DNA of 64,000 bases from a virus. The position numbers and the translations under genes were made by a program. The DNA is taken from positions 26,659 to 90,658 of the IMG/VR virus record IMGVR_UViG_3300008116_000014, one strand, 5' to 3'. Shown one piece after another: positions 57,782 to 63,575 of this stretch (positions are counted from its first letter, which is position 1; the number at the start of each line of letters is the position of its first letter). Under the pieces are notes generated by a model. The model worked only from the letters and a program-made list of their open reading frames with translations. It was not told the origin of the DNA and did not search any database.

Positions 57782-57809
57782 ATATTATGTTTTGTACACT
57801 TTTTGTCAA
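57782..57809 (-). promoter_or_regulatory. Promoter of the late (minus-strand) operon
   Basis: On the minus strand TTGACA (57804-57809), a 16-base spacer, TAATAT (57782-57787). It lies in the divergent gap between the late operon and the early gene at 57825. A host sigma-70 enzyme should read it, so the sigma-like gene behind it can be made before late promoters are used. Confidence 0.7.
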
Positions 57810-57824
57810 ATAAGGAAACTATTT

Positions 57825-58025
57825 ATGGCAACTTATAAAAAATGGAACGATGCGGAACTTCAGTTTATACGGGATAATATCAATTCTTTTAGTGATTTGG
57901 AGTTGGCCAAAAAACTAAGCGAAATGACGGGCGAAAATGTTACTTATGGTATGGTTCGTCGTCAACGACGCAAGCTGGGTGTGAACAAGCCAAGAGGTCG
58001 TCGCAAAAAATCAAGCGCTGTTTGA
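57825..58025 (+). CDS. Small HTH DNA-binding protein
   Basis: A 66-residue basic protein starting MATYKKWNDAEL with AAGGAA before the ATG. An HTH-like core spans FIRDNINSFSDLELAKKLSE to VRRQRRKLG, with a basic tail (KPRGRRKKSS). It resembles Myb/HTH domains that other phage proteins use as regulators, and shares the FIRDNIN string with the TerS candidate. Placed at the divergent control region, it may regulate the switch between the early and late units. It is followed by a good terminator, so it is a one-gene unit. Confidence 0.7.
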   Translation: MATYKKWNDAELQFIRDNINSFSDLELAKKLSEMTGENVTYGMVRRQRRKLGVNKPRGRRKKSSAV

Positions 58026-58054
58026 GTCATTTTAAAAGATTCGTGGTACTAAAG

Positions 58055-58086
58055 GGGCAAGCTTCACAGAGGCTTGCTCTTTTTTA
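58055..58086 (+). terminator. Terminator after small HTH gene
   Basis: GGCAAGC (58056-58062) pairs with GCTTGCT (58072-58078) around a nine-base loop and is followed by six T (58080-58086). Confidence 0.85.
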
Positions 58087-58279
58087 TAGATAGTGGCTAA
58101 TAAACTGGCCAATTCTATATGGGATGGCTTATTGTTTTTAGACCACCGCCGCCGCCGCGGCCACAATCCCCACTATTGGGGGGAAACAGAAAAACCCCAT
58201 CGGCCACACAAGCAAATAGCATACCAAAAAACTCGAGCGATGAAATTTTCCCCACTATCATTTTCCCTATTTTTTTTTC
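58087..58279 (+). other. Gene-free leader region with GC-rich stretch
   Basis: This gap of about 190 bases before the first early promoter holds a GCC/CCG-rich stretch (58142-58164), a small hairpin CCCC-N6-GGGG near 58167-58182, one copy of the 19-bp element (58210-58228, AAGCAAATAGCATACCAAA) and a T-rich run before the promoter. An open frame crosses it but has no ribosome site and odd composition, so I do not take it as a gene. Confidence 0.5.
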
Positions 58280-58307
58280 TTGCAATTGCCGATACCTATG
58301 ATAGACT
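58280..58307 (+). promoter_or_regulatory. Early promoter P1 (CCGATA type)
   Basis: TTGCAA (58280-58285), spacer of 16 with GCCGATA, TAGACT (58302-58307). A T-rich run lies just upstream. Confidence 0.75.
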
Positions 58308-58347
58308 TGTGGCAGAACGAAACGAAACCTTAGCAGGAGAAACAAAA

Positions 58348-58581
58348 ATGTATATGACTATCCAGGCCGTTCCGGGAATGTATTTCAGTGCCATCCGCAA
58401 CCGGGACGATAAAGTTTTTACGGGTGAAATTGCCAAGGTTCAACATATGGGGGATAAGGGGAGAATGATCGTTGTGAAATTGCAAGACACTAGCAAGTAT
58501 GCTACCGTGTACCTTGACGAGTGCTATGATTATGCTTGGAGTGACTTTCCCCTTCCCGCACTTGTCGGCCGTGGGGAGTGA
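58348..58581 (+). CDS. Small early protein of unknown function
   Basis: A 77-residue protein (MYMTIQAVPGMYFSAIRN ... LPALVGRGE). The start at 58348 is chosen because the promoter is at 58280-58307 and AGGAG stands six to ten bases upstream; a longer frame upstream would start before the promoter. It is beta-rich with KVFTGEIAKVQHMG and MIVVKLQD, which might form an SH3-like barrel. The family is not recognised. Confidence 0.7.
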   Translation: MYMTIQAVPGMYFSAIRNRDDKVFTGEIAKVQHMGDKGRMIVVKLQDTSKYATVYLDECYDYAWSDFPLPALVGRGE

Positions 58582-58760
58582 CCAAAAGTATAGACCGACG
58601 TTTTTCGGGACGCTTTGACCCTCCCCCCTATGGGGGTAGAAAGTTTATCATGCGACACTATCTTAGCCTTTACTGTTTCGATGACGTTTTTTCGTCCGCG
58701 GTCGCGGATGGTATGGATACTTGGGATGCAATCTGGTACACTCTAAACTATTTACCATAA
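58578..58760 (+). CDS. Small early protein, start uncertain
   Basis: A frame of 60 codons with a GTG start overlapping the TGA of the gene before. An internal ATG at 58650 would give 36 residues, MRHYLSLYCFDDVFSS and onward. A CCCCC-N3-TGGGGG hairpin lies between the two starts. The end (DGMDTWDAIWYTLNYLP) is of the kind seen in small phage proteins. Confidence 0.5.
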   Translation: MTKSIDRRFSGRFDPPPYGGRKFIMRHYLSLYCFDDVFSSAVADGMDTWDAIWYTLNYLP

Positions 58761-58795
58761 GGAAAACTGTAGTACCCAAACCGCACGATTCGAGC

Positions 58796-58953
58796 CTGCC
58801 ATAATGGCAGACTAGCAAATATCGTGCCAAATGCCAAAATGACAGATTAACTGCCAAAATGGCAGATGGAGCGGGCCAACTGCCAAAATGGCAGATGTAG
58901 CAAATCTTGTGCCAAATATCCTGCCAAATTGGCATAGCAAATATCGTGCCAAA
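58796..58953. repeat. Palindrome cluster A
   Basis: Perfect or near copies of CTGCCA-N3-TGGCAG at 58796-58810, 58851-58865, 58880-58894 and 58921-58934, plus a degenerate one at 58831-58845. The pair 58851/58880 has starts 29 bp apart with a 14-bp GC-rich spacer. The 19-bp element GCAAAT-N4-TGCCAAA occurs three times (58813-58831, 58898-58916, 58935-58953). Confidence 0.9.
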
Positions 58954-58983
58954 GAAAAATATTTTTTCCCTTATTTTTTTTGT

Positions 58984-59011
58984 TTGCAATTGCCGATAAG
59001 GTATGTATAAC
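58984..59011 (+). promoter_or_regulatory. Early promoter P2 (CCGATA type)
   Basis: TTGCAA (58984-58989), 16-base spacer with GCCGATA, TATAAC (59006-59011). A T-rich run stands before it. Confidence 0.75.
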
Positions 59012-59037
59012 AGGAGTAAAGAAAGAGAGAAAGAAAA

Positions 59038-59265
59038 ATGGAAAACTCCACGAACGTCAACAGTTTTATCGGTAGCCTCCCGCGTCTGGAGAAAAAGAAG
59101 GTTTGGAATGTAATCGACAAGGATGGTAACGTGGTTCAAGGTGTGAGTGCCACCGATAATCGCAAGAGTACGGCAGCCGAGTACATTGCCAAAAAGTATC
59201 CGGGCATGTACTTTACGCTTATGTTCTCACACTGTAAGAATGAAAGGGTCGCCGTTAGTCGGTGA
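59038..59265 (+). CDS. Small early protein
   Basis: A 75-residue protein (MENSTNVNSFIGSLPRLE ... NERVAVSR), with a purine-rich AGAGAG before the ATG. KKKVWNVIDKDGNVVQGVSA is a beta hairpin pattern. AAEYIAKKYPGMYFT reads like a small helix-strand unit. It is the first gene of the unit behind P2. The role is unknown. Confidence 0.7.
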   Translation: MENSTNVNSFIGSLPRLEKKKVWNVIDKDGNVVQGVSATDNRKSTAAEYIAKKYPGMYFTLMFSHCKNERVAVSR

Positions 59266-59273
59266 ATAGTAAC

Positions 59274-59423
59274 ATGACAATTCAAGTCCAAAATACGCTT
59301 AGTCGATTGGTCGCCCGTCATGGATATTCGGCTACGTTTGTTCGACACTTGGGCGAAGGTATAAGTCTGTATAGTATCGGCGGTATTATGTATCGTATTC
59401 GTGGTGATGGTAATATCATTTAG
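59274..59423 (+). CDS. Small early protein, 49 residues
   Basis: Starts MTIQVQNTLSRLVARHGYSA and ends in RGDGNII. Nine bases after the previous stop, so translation is probably coupled. Rich in Gly, Arg and Ile; the middle may be a short HTH-like helix pair, but this is only a pattern. Confidence 0.6.
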   Translation: MTIQVQNTLSRLVARHGYSATFVRHLGEGISLYSIGGIMYRIRGDGNII

Positions 59424-59437
59424 TAAAAGGAATAGAA

Positions 59438-59665
59438 ATGAAACTTTCGCAACTCATCAAGACCCTGCAAGCCGCACAAAATCGCCTTGGCGATGTGCCT
59501 GTAAATCTCATGGATGAGGAAGCCGGTAGGTGGCATCCCGTTGCGGAAGTGGTGAAACTCCACCCGTACACTGGGCCGCATGGCTGTGCGAATCGCGACG
59601 AGCCAGCGAACGCCGTCGGGCTTCATAGGCTCGGAGGAAGCCCCAGCGACTTGGTGATTGGCTAA
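59438..59665 (+). CDS. Small early protein, conserved phage type
   Basis: A 75-residue protein with AAAAGGAA before its ATG: MKLSQLIKTLQAAQNRLGDV ... PVNLMDEEAGRWHPVAEVV. The pattern 'LIxxLQxxxxxxGDxPVxxxD' is common in small phage and prophage proteins of unknown role. Third gene of the P2 unit. Confidence 0.7.
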   Translation: MKLSQLIKTLQAAQNRLGDVPVNLMDEEAGRWHPVAEVVKLHPYTGPHGCANRDEPANAVGLHRLGGSPSDLVIG

Positions 59666-59699
59666 CGTACTATCGTGCCGATTGCTTGTTGCATTGCAA

Positions 59700-59771
59700 A
59701 TGCTGAAAGAATTAGGATATTTGCCAGAGTATGATAGACTGATCGAGAAGTTTATTACAGAAAAGGAATAG
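59700..59771 (+). CDS. Very small ORF (23 residues), uncertain
   Basis: MLKELGYLPEYDRLIEKFITEKE between two better genes. A TTG at 59658 in the same frame would extend it to 37 residues. No clear ribosome site lies before the ATG. It may be a remnant or a short helical peptide. Confidence 0.35.
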   Translation: MLKELGYLPEYDRLIEKFITEKE

Positions 59772-59775
59772 TAAC

Positions 59776-60021
59776 ATGATTCTTTCTGGTATGGTTGTGG
59801 ATAGTAAGGTGCCGGTTTATAGTTATGATTGGCTTTGCCAAAAGATGATGGATAGGGGGCGTGTTGCAATCGTGCTACATGATCCACAGGGGGCTATCAT
59901 TCGTGGTATTATAAATGGCATTCGGCCCGAGGATGGTAGCGGACGACACTGGCTTGTTACTATTTGTGATAACAGTGTTATGCCGAGTGTTACTAATGAA
60001 GTATATGTTAGAACAGCATAG
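59776..60021 (+). CDS. Small early protein
   Basis: An 81-residue protein (MILSGMVVDSKVPVYSYDWL ... VTNEVYVRTA) with AAAAGGAA before its ATG. Beta-rich at the middle (VAIVLHDPQGAIIRGIINGI), no known family. Last gene of the P2 unit. Confidence 0.7.
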   Translation: MILSGMVVDSKVPVYSYDWLCQKMMDRGRVAIVLHDPQGAIIRGIINGIRPEDGSGRHWLVTICDNSVMPSVTNEVYVRTA

Positions 60022-60037
60022 TAATATTACTGTAACA

Positions 60038-60207
60038 GCCGATCCTATCGGCTGACATAATGGCAGTAGCCAGCCAAAACGGCAGCCAAGCTGCCAAAAT
60101 GGCAGGCGCCGCGCGCCAACTGCCAAAATGGCAGGCGCTGCAAATTTCATGCCAAAAATAAAATATTTTTTCGGCACACTTTTTGCACGAGCAAATCCTA
60201 TGCCAAA
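60038..60207. repeat. Palindrome cluster B
   Basis: CTGCCAAAATGGCAG at 60091-60105 and 60120-60134 (starts 29 bp apart, 14-bp spacer GCGCCGCGCGCCAA). Degenerate copies at 60052-60066 and 60071-60085, a GCCGAT-N3-ATCGGC hairpin at 60038-60052, and two 19-bp elements (60138-60156, 60189-60207). Confidence 0.9.
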
Positions 60208-60237
60208 AATAATCTTTTTCCCTCTAATTTTTTCCAG

Positions 60238-60265
60238 TTGACATTGCCGATACTAAATGTAGACT
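60238..60265 (+). promoter_or_regulatory. Early promoter P3 (CCGATA type)
   Basis: TTGACA (60238-60243), 16-base spacer with GCCGATA, TAGACT (60260-60265). CTAATTTTTTCCAG lies directly upstream, an UP-element-like tract. Confidence 0.85.
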
Positions 60266-60294
60266 TAGGGAAAGAAAGCAAGAGGAGAAAGAAA

Positions 60295-60444
60295 ATGCAA
60301 AACGATATTCTTATTGTTTCGGATTGCTGCGGAGAAATGATGACCCCGATTTGTGCAGAACAGGGAGTTTGTCCGCGGTGCGGAGAGCATTGTGAGGCTG
60401 AAATAGAGGTTTGGCCAATTCCCGAATGGGGGGTTGATTATTAG
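60295..60444 (+). CDS. Small zinc-ribbon protein
   Basis: A 49-residue protein starting MQNDILIVSDCCGEMM at 60295 with GAGGAG upstream. Cys pairs (CC, C-x6-CPRCGEHC) fit one zinc site. A frame reading from 60238 begins inside the promoter, so the later ATG is used. The role is unknown. Confidence 0.7.
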   Translation: MQNDILIVSDCCGEMMTPICAEQGVCPRCGEHCEAEIEVWPIPEWGVDY

Positions 60445-60486
60445 TCTCTAGTCCCTATAATCCCGGTATCCTTTGGAGAAAAAGTC

Positions 60487-60864
60487 ATGGCAAAGTATAA
60501 GATCATCGAAGATGCAAAGCGTCAAGTCAGAAAGTGTTTCTTGGGGATTGCCGTCCCGATGCTCGTTGAGATTCCCGATGATAGGGTGATTGAGGACGAG
60601 GACGCATACTACGTTTATAGTGTGGACGGTGCGAAGCGACACCTTGTAACCGAAAAGGTTCTCAAGTTCAACCGCAAGAGTCTTTCCCGTATGGGCAAGA
60701 GTATCAAGTCTAAGACCGATCCTCGATATAACGGTGGCGAGGATACTATGATCGTAAAGGTGGGCAAGCCCGGTAGTGCCGAACGCAAGGCAGCACTGGC
60801 CGAACAGTATGCTGCGATTCTTGCCAGCGGCGAGGAAGTTTCCCCCTTTGGGTGGGAGGGATGA
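60487..60864 (+). CDS. Early protein of unknown function
   Basis: A 125-residue protein starting MAKYKIIEDAKRQVRKCF with TTTGGAG before it. It shows a beta-rich middle (VPMLVEIPDDRVIEDEDAYY, VTEKVLKFNRKSL) and a helical C-terminus (SAERKAALAEQYAAILAS). No family recognised. Balanced codon use like the other early genes. Confidence 0.7.
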   Translation: MAKYKIIEDAKRQVRKCFLGIAVPMLVEIPDDRVIEDEDAYYVYSVDGAKRHLVTEKVLKFNRKSLSRMGKSIKSKTDPRYNGGEDTMIVKVGKPGSAERKAALAEQYAAILASGEEVSPFGWEG

Positions 60865-60895
60865 AATAAACGCCACCCCCACTACGGTAGGGGAA

Positions 60896-60939
60896 CTGCC
60901 AAAATGGCAGGCGGCGCGCCCGGCCTGCCAAAATGGCAG
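60896..60939. repeat. Palindrome pair C
   Basis: CTGCCAAAATGGCAG at 60896-60910 and again at 60925-60939. The starts are 29 bp apart and the spacer is GCGGCGCGCCCGGC. Confidence 0.95.
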
Positions 60940-60967
60940 AGGAAAATTTCTCCACTATTTTTTCCGT

Positions 60968-60995
60968 TTGACATTCAAGGTTCGGAGTGTAGAAT
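60968..60995 (+). promoter_or_regulatory. Early promoter P4
   Basis: TTGACA (60968-60973), 16-base spacer, TAGAAT (60990-60995). The spacer here lacks the CCGATA seen in the other early promoters. ACTATTTTTTCCG stands upstream. Confidence 0.8.
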
Positions 60996-61022
60996 ACCGA
61001 TATAAGAAGTAAGGAGAGAACA

Positions 61023-61166
61023 ATGTACGAGATGATGTGGAAGATGTTTCAGAATGGCACGATCACTCAAGAGGGATGGATCACTTTCTGCAAGTGGTAT
61101 ATGTGGGAGTGTGTGATGGTTCAGCCCGAAGTGGTTGAGATTATGGTTCGGATGAAGTATAACTAA
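61023..61166 (+). CDS. Small Met/Trp-rich early protein
   Basis: A 47-residue protein (MYEMMWKMFQNGTITQ ... MVRMKYN) with AAGGAGAG before the ATG. It has seven or more Met and several Trp residues. It could be an amphipathic helix pair. First gene behind P4. No family recognised. Confidence 0.65.
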   Translation: MYEMMWKMFQNGTITQEGWITFCKWYMWECVMVQPEVVEIMVRMKYN

Positions 61167-61183
61167 AGAAAAAGGAAAAGAAG

Positions 61184-61492
61184 ATGACTCACGCCGAAGC
61201 GGTCAAGATGGTACAGGGTAAGCGTAATCGTAGTAATCGTAAGATTGGTAATAATACTTGGGCTTATATTCTGCCCAATAATAGTGTGGTGATCGAACTA
61301 CATAGTACGCCCGTTGTAACTATTCATGAGGATGGCACCTATACCCTTCGTTCGGGGGGATGGACAACCAGCACCACAAAGGATAGAATTAACAAGTATA
61401 GTCCCGTCAAGGTGTACCAGCGTAAGTTTGAATGGTTCGTTCGGTTGAATGGTAAGGATTATCCTTTCATGGAAGGTATGGTGGTTTCATGA
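61184..61492 (+). CDS. Conserved small early protein
   Basis: A 102-residue protein (MTHAEAVKMVQGKRNRSNRK ... PFMEGMVVS) with AAAAGGAAAAG upstream. The pattern NNTWAYILPNNSVVIELHST, VTIHEDGTYTLRSGGWTT and RINKYSP is common among small phage proteins of unknown role. Its stop overlaps the next start (ATGA). Confidence 0.75.
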   Translation: MTHAEAVKMVQGKRNRSNRKIGNNTWAYILPNNSVVIELHSTPVVTIHEDGTYTLRSGGWTTSTTKDRINKYSPVKVYQRKFEWFVRLNGKDYPFMEGMVVS

Positions 61493-61650
61493 TTCCTGTT
61501 TATCTTTTTTGTATGCTTATGTTTGTAATTTTTGCCGGATTTGTTATGGCCATTTTAGGTATCGCAGAAGATGCCTATAATGAGCGGCAAAAGTTTACAA
61601 AGATTGATTATGAAAGCGAAGTTCAAAAATTGCTGAAAGAAAAATTCTAA
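61489..61650 (+). CDS. Small membrane protein, 53 residues
   Basis: Starts MIPVYLFCMLMFVIFAGF, an N-terminal transmembrane helix of about 24 residues, followed by a charged helical tail (EDAYNERQKFTKIDYESEVQ). ATG overlaps the stop of the preceding gene. Probably an inner-membrane protein with the tail in the cytoplasm. Confidence 0.65.
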   Translation: MIPVYLFCMLMFVIFAGFVMAILGIAEDAYNERQKFTKIDYESEVQKLLKEKF

Positions 61651-61665
61651 AGAAAGGGGCCAAGG

Positions 61666-61767
61666 ATGGTCGATAATAACTGGGTACTAATGGGTGTGGG
61701 ATTTATTGTTGGTGTTGTTTGTGTTTATAGTGTTTGTGATCTTATTTTTCCAGTAAGGAAAGAATAA
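61666..61767 (+). CDS. Tiny membrane protein, 33 residues
   Basis: MVDNNWVLMGVGFIVGVVCV is followed by YSVCDLIFPVRKE. It is one transmembrane helix with a short charged end. GGGG and AAGG lie just upstream. Its TAA shares one base with the next ATG. Confidence 0.6.
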   Translation: MVDNNWVLMGVGFIVGVVCVYSVCDLIFPVRKE

Positions 61768-61850
61768 TGAGTCTTACTATTGGCGACAAGGTTTTACTTA
61801 GTGTTTCTTTCATTTTTGGTTGCGTTGTTGCTTGGGTTGTAAATATGTAA
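61767..61850 (+). CDS. Tiny membrane protein, 27 residues
   Basis: MSLTIGDKVLLSVSFIFGCV continues as VAWVVNM. One hydrophobic helix. AAGGAAAG stands before the ATG inside the preceding gene. It forms with the two genes before it a set of three small membrane proteins. Confidence 0.55.
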   Translation: MSLTIGDKVLLSVSFIFGCVVAWVVNM

Positions 61851-61861
61851 CAAAAGGCTGC

Positions 61862-61926
61862 CTGCCAAAATGGCAGGGGCCGCGGCCAATCTGCCAAAAT
61901 GGCAGGCTAGCAAATAGTGTGCCAAA
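61862..61926. repeat. Palindrome pair D
   Basis: CTGCCAAAATGGCAG at 61862-61876 and 61891-61905, starts 29 bp apart, spacer GGGCCGCGGCCAAT. A 19-bp element follows at 61908-61926 (TAGCAAATAGTGTGCCAAA). Confidence 0.95.
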
Positions 61927-61957
61927 GAAATTCTTTTTTTCGACTAATTTTTTCTAG

Positions 61958-61985
61958 TTGACAAACCGATAACGTATGGTAGAAC
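61958..61985 (+). promoter_or_regulatory. Early promoter P5 (CCGATA type)
   Basis: TTGACA (61958-61963), 16-base spacer with ACCGATA, TAGAAC (61980-61985). CTAATTTTTTCTAG lies directly before it. Confidence 0.85.
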
Positions 61986-62010
61986 AGTAGCATACAAGGG
62001 AGAAAAAACC

Positions 62011-62184
62011 ATGCTGAAAGATTTTGATAGCGTGAACATGATTCTTGCTTCTATGCGTGATGAGGGTATGATCGAGCCTATCGACGATCCTGCTATGGCT
62101 GTTGACTTTTGGGATTGGGCCGATATCATCGGCATTGTGGACGAAGTTGTTCCTAGTGAGCCCTTTTGGGCAAACGCTAACTGA
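62011..62184 (+). CDS. Small acidic early protein
   Basis: A 57-residue protein (MLKDFDSVNMILASMRDEGM ... EPFWANAN) with AAGGGAG before the ATG. Acidic, with Trp-rich FWDWADIIGIVDE. First gene behind P5. Not recognised. Confidence 0.65.
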   Translation: MLKDFDSVNMILASMRDEGMIEPIDDPAMAVDFWDWADIIGIVDEVVPSEPFWANAN

Positions 62185-62195
62185 AAGGAAAAGTC

Positions 62196-62408
62196 ATGAG
62201 TCACCCCGATTACCTTTATGACGATTATGATGATTTCCACGAGGATGATATGGAACTGTACGATCACGAGGATGAATTTGATGATTTTGAGGACGATGAT
62301 AGTATGGATGGCGATGCTGAATCTTCGTTCGGCTCTTGTGGATGGGGTGTTGACGAGTACTACAATAGCGACACGCCAATGTATGATGATTACTATGGCG
62401 GAGAATAA
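62196..62408 (+). CDS. Highly acidic protein without Lys or Arg
   Basis: A 70-residue protein (MSHPDYLYDDYDDFHEDDME ... YDDYYGGE), with GAAAGGAAAAG before its ATG. About 40% of residues are Asp or Glu, many Tyr, three His, no Lys or Arg. Such composition is known from DNA-mimic proteins of phages (Ocr type), which block host DNA-binding enzymes. The frame is supported by the ribosome site and the place in the P5 unit; a DNA-mimic role is inference. The other overlapping frame (62218 on) lacks a ribosome site. Confidence 0.7.
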   Translation: MSHPDYLYDDYDDFHEDDMELYDHEDEFDDFEDDDSMDGDAESSFGSCGWGVDEYYNSDTPMYDDYYGGE

Positions 62409-62424
62409 CTAAAGACCATAAGTC

Positions 62425-62467
62425 CTGCCAAAATGGCAGGCCGGCCGCGAAAACTGCCAAATTGGCA
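62425..62467. repeat. Palindrome pair E
   Basis: CTGCCAAAATGGCAG at 62425-62439 and CTGCCAAATTGGCA at 62454-62467, starts 29 bp apart, spacer GCCGGCCGCGAAAA. The second copy is only 14 bases before the next -35 box. Confidence 0.93.
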
Positions 62468-62481
62468 TAATGTTTTACCTC

Positions 62482-62509
62482 TTGACAAGCCGATATTCTA
62501 CTGTAGAAT
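62482..62509 (+). promoter_or_regulatory. Early promoter P6 (CCGATA type)
   Basis: TTGACA (62482-62487), 16-base spacer with GCCGATA, TAGAAT (62504-62509). Confidence 0.85.
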
Positions 62510-62534
62510 CAGAACATAACCCGAGGAAAAGAAA

Positions 62535-62780
62535 ATGACCTACAACGGCTTCAAGAATTATGAGACTTGGAATGTGGTTCTTTGGATCAATAATGATGAG
62601 GGTTTGTATAATCTTGCTAGACAGTGTTCCTCATACGATGAATTTATTGATTGTATGAAAGATTTGGGCGGTGATATTGGCTACGAAACCCCGGACAATG
62701 TTGCGTGGAATGATAGTGGTATCGACCGCGATGCTATCAATGCGGATTGGGTTCAAGATTTTGTTGAAGATGCCGCTTGA
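62535..62780 (+). CDS. Conserved phage protein (NYETWNV family)
   Basis: An 81-residue protein starting MTYNGFKNYETWNVVLWINN with GAGGAAAAG upstream. The segment 'GxKNYETWNVxLWINNDEGLY' is widespread in small phage proteins. The C-terminal part is acidic. Function unknown. The stop codon lies inside the next -35 box. Confidence 0.8.
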   Translation: MTYNGFKNYETWNVVLWINNDEGLYNLARQCSSYDEFIDCMKDLGGDIGYETPDNVAWNDSGIDRDAINADWVQDFVEDAA

Positions 62781-62805
62781 CAATTGCCGATCTATACTGT
62801 AGACT
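62777..62805 (+). promoter_or_regulatory. Early promoter P7 (CCGATA type)
   Basis: TTGACA (62777-62782) overlapping the stop of the preceding gene, 17-base spacer with GCCGAT, TAGACT (62800-62805). No palindrome pair before this one. Confidence 0.8.
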
Positions 62806-62856
62806 TTAGGCATCGGTCGATCATAGAGTATAATCAGAGAAACGAAAGGAACAAAA

Positions 62857-63090
62857 ATGCTTGGCGGATATAGTAAACAGTTTAAATTTGACAATGGCTA
62901 CGGTGCTAGCGTTGTTTGTAATAGCATGTCCTATGGTAATAGTGATGGACTTTTTGAGGTTGCCGTTACTAAGGGTGACGATCTGTGTTATACAACGCCC
63001 GTTACTAACGATGTGGAGGGATTTCTTGATTTTGCTGGAGTTGCTGAGATTCTGGAGAAGATTAAGAAACTTCCTAAAGTTGAGGCTTGA
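62857..63090 (+). CDS. Small early protein
   Basis: A 77-residue protein (MLGGYSKQFKFDNGYGASVV ... KKLPKVEA) with GAAAGGAA before the ATG. Beta-rich N-terminus (GASVVCNSMSYGNSDGLFEV) and helical end (VAEILEKIKKLP). The stop overlaps the next -35 box. Not recognised, but the layout of a small regulator or enzyme inhibitor fits. Confidence 0.7.
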   Translation: MLGGYSKQFKFDNGYGASVVCNSMSYGNSDGLFEVAVTKGDDLCYTTPVTNDVEGFLDFAGVAEILEKIKKLPKVEA

Positions 63091-63115
63091 CAAGTGCCGA
63101 TAAGAGATGTATGAT
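63087..63115 (+). promoter_or_regulatory. Early promoter P8 (CCGATA type)
   Basis: TTGACA (63087-63092) overlapping the stop before it, 17-base spacer with GCCGATA, TATGAT (63110-63115). No palindrome pair before it. Confidence 0.8.
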
Positions 63116-63154
63116 TGGTGCATTGAGTGAATCTTCTATACGAAAGGTTTGATT

Positions 63155-63562
63155 ATGAACGATACGATGCTGTTTGCTTCTCTGTTTGCTGGTGTTGCTG
63201 GTTTGCTGGTTGGTTTTGCCGCTTTTCATATCTACTCCGGCTTGCGTGATAATCTGAGCAATGCTAGGGTTGGTAAGGTCTATAATTTTGAGTATCTTCA
63301 GCCCGTTACTGGAAAGCCCGAGCGTTTCATGGCAAAGGTGCTGGAAGTGCATCGTTTTTCGGAAGATTACATTGCACGACTCAATGCTAAGAGCAACTAT
63401 CGTCGATATGATCCGATGTTCCAGCGTAGTAAGCATCTTATTACCGCACAGACTTGTGATGGTAAGATTCGCAACTTCTATGCGGAGCGTACCCGTAACG
63501 TGCGTCGTCCACTGCTGGGTGGCGTGATGTTCAAGACCGGCTTGGCCAGCCTCCTCTTTTGA
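63155..63562 (+). CDS. Membrane-anchored early protein
   Basis: A 135-residue protein. The start at ATG 63155 has GAAAGG eight bases upstream. An N-terminal helix (LFASLFAGVAGLLVGFAAFH, about 6-25) looks like a membrane anchor. The rest is basic (KVLEVHRFSEDYIARLNAKS, RTRNVRRPLLGG) and probably cytoplasmic. Not recognised. Followed by a hairpin. Confidence 0.65.
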   Translation: MNDTMLFASLFAGVAGLLVGFAAFHIYSGLRDNLSNARVGKVYNFEYLQPVTGKPERFMAKVLEVHRFSEDYIARLNAKSNYRRYDPMFQRSKHLITAQTCDGKIRNFYAERTRNVRRPLLGGVMFKTGLASLLF

Positions 63563-63575
63563 GGGGGTTCTGGCC
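63544..63575 (+). terminator. Strong hairpin at end of the P8 unit
   Basis: GGCCAG (63544-63549) with CTGGCC (63570-63575) and CCTCCTC with GAGGGGG around a TTTTG loop. It covers the stop codon of the preceding gene. No T run follows directly, so it may work together with palindrome pair F. Confidence 0.6.

Noticed and set aside
58093-58347. Longer N-terminal reading of the early gene at 58348
   Set aside because: It would start upstream of promoter P1 and has odd Arg/His-rich composition and no ribosome site.
58663-60955. Several minus-strand frames with repeated L-P-F-W-Q-like strings across the palindromes
   Set aside because: CTGCCAAAATGGCAG reads alike on both strands, so the repeated strings are by-products of the repeats, and no start sites support them.
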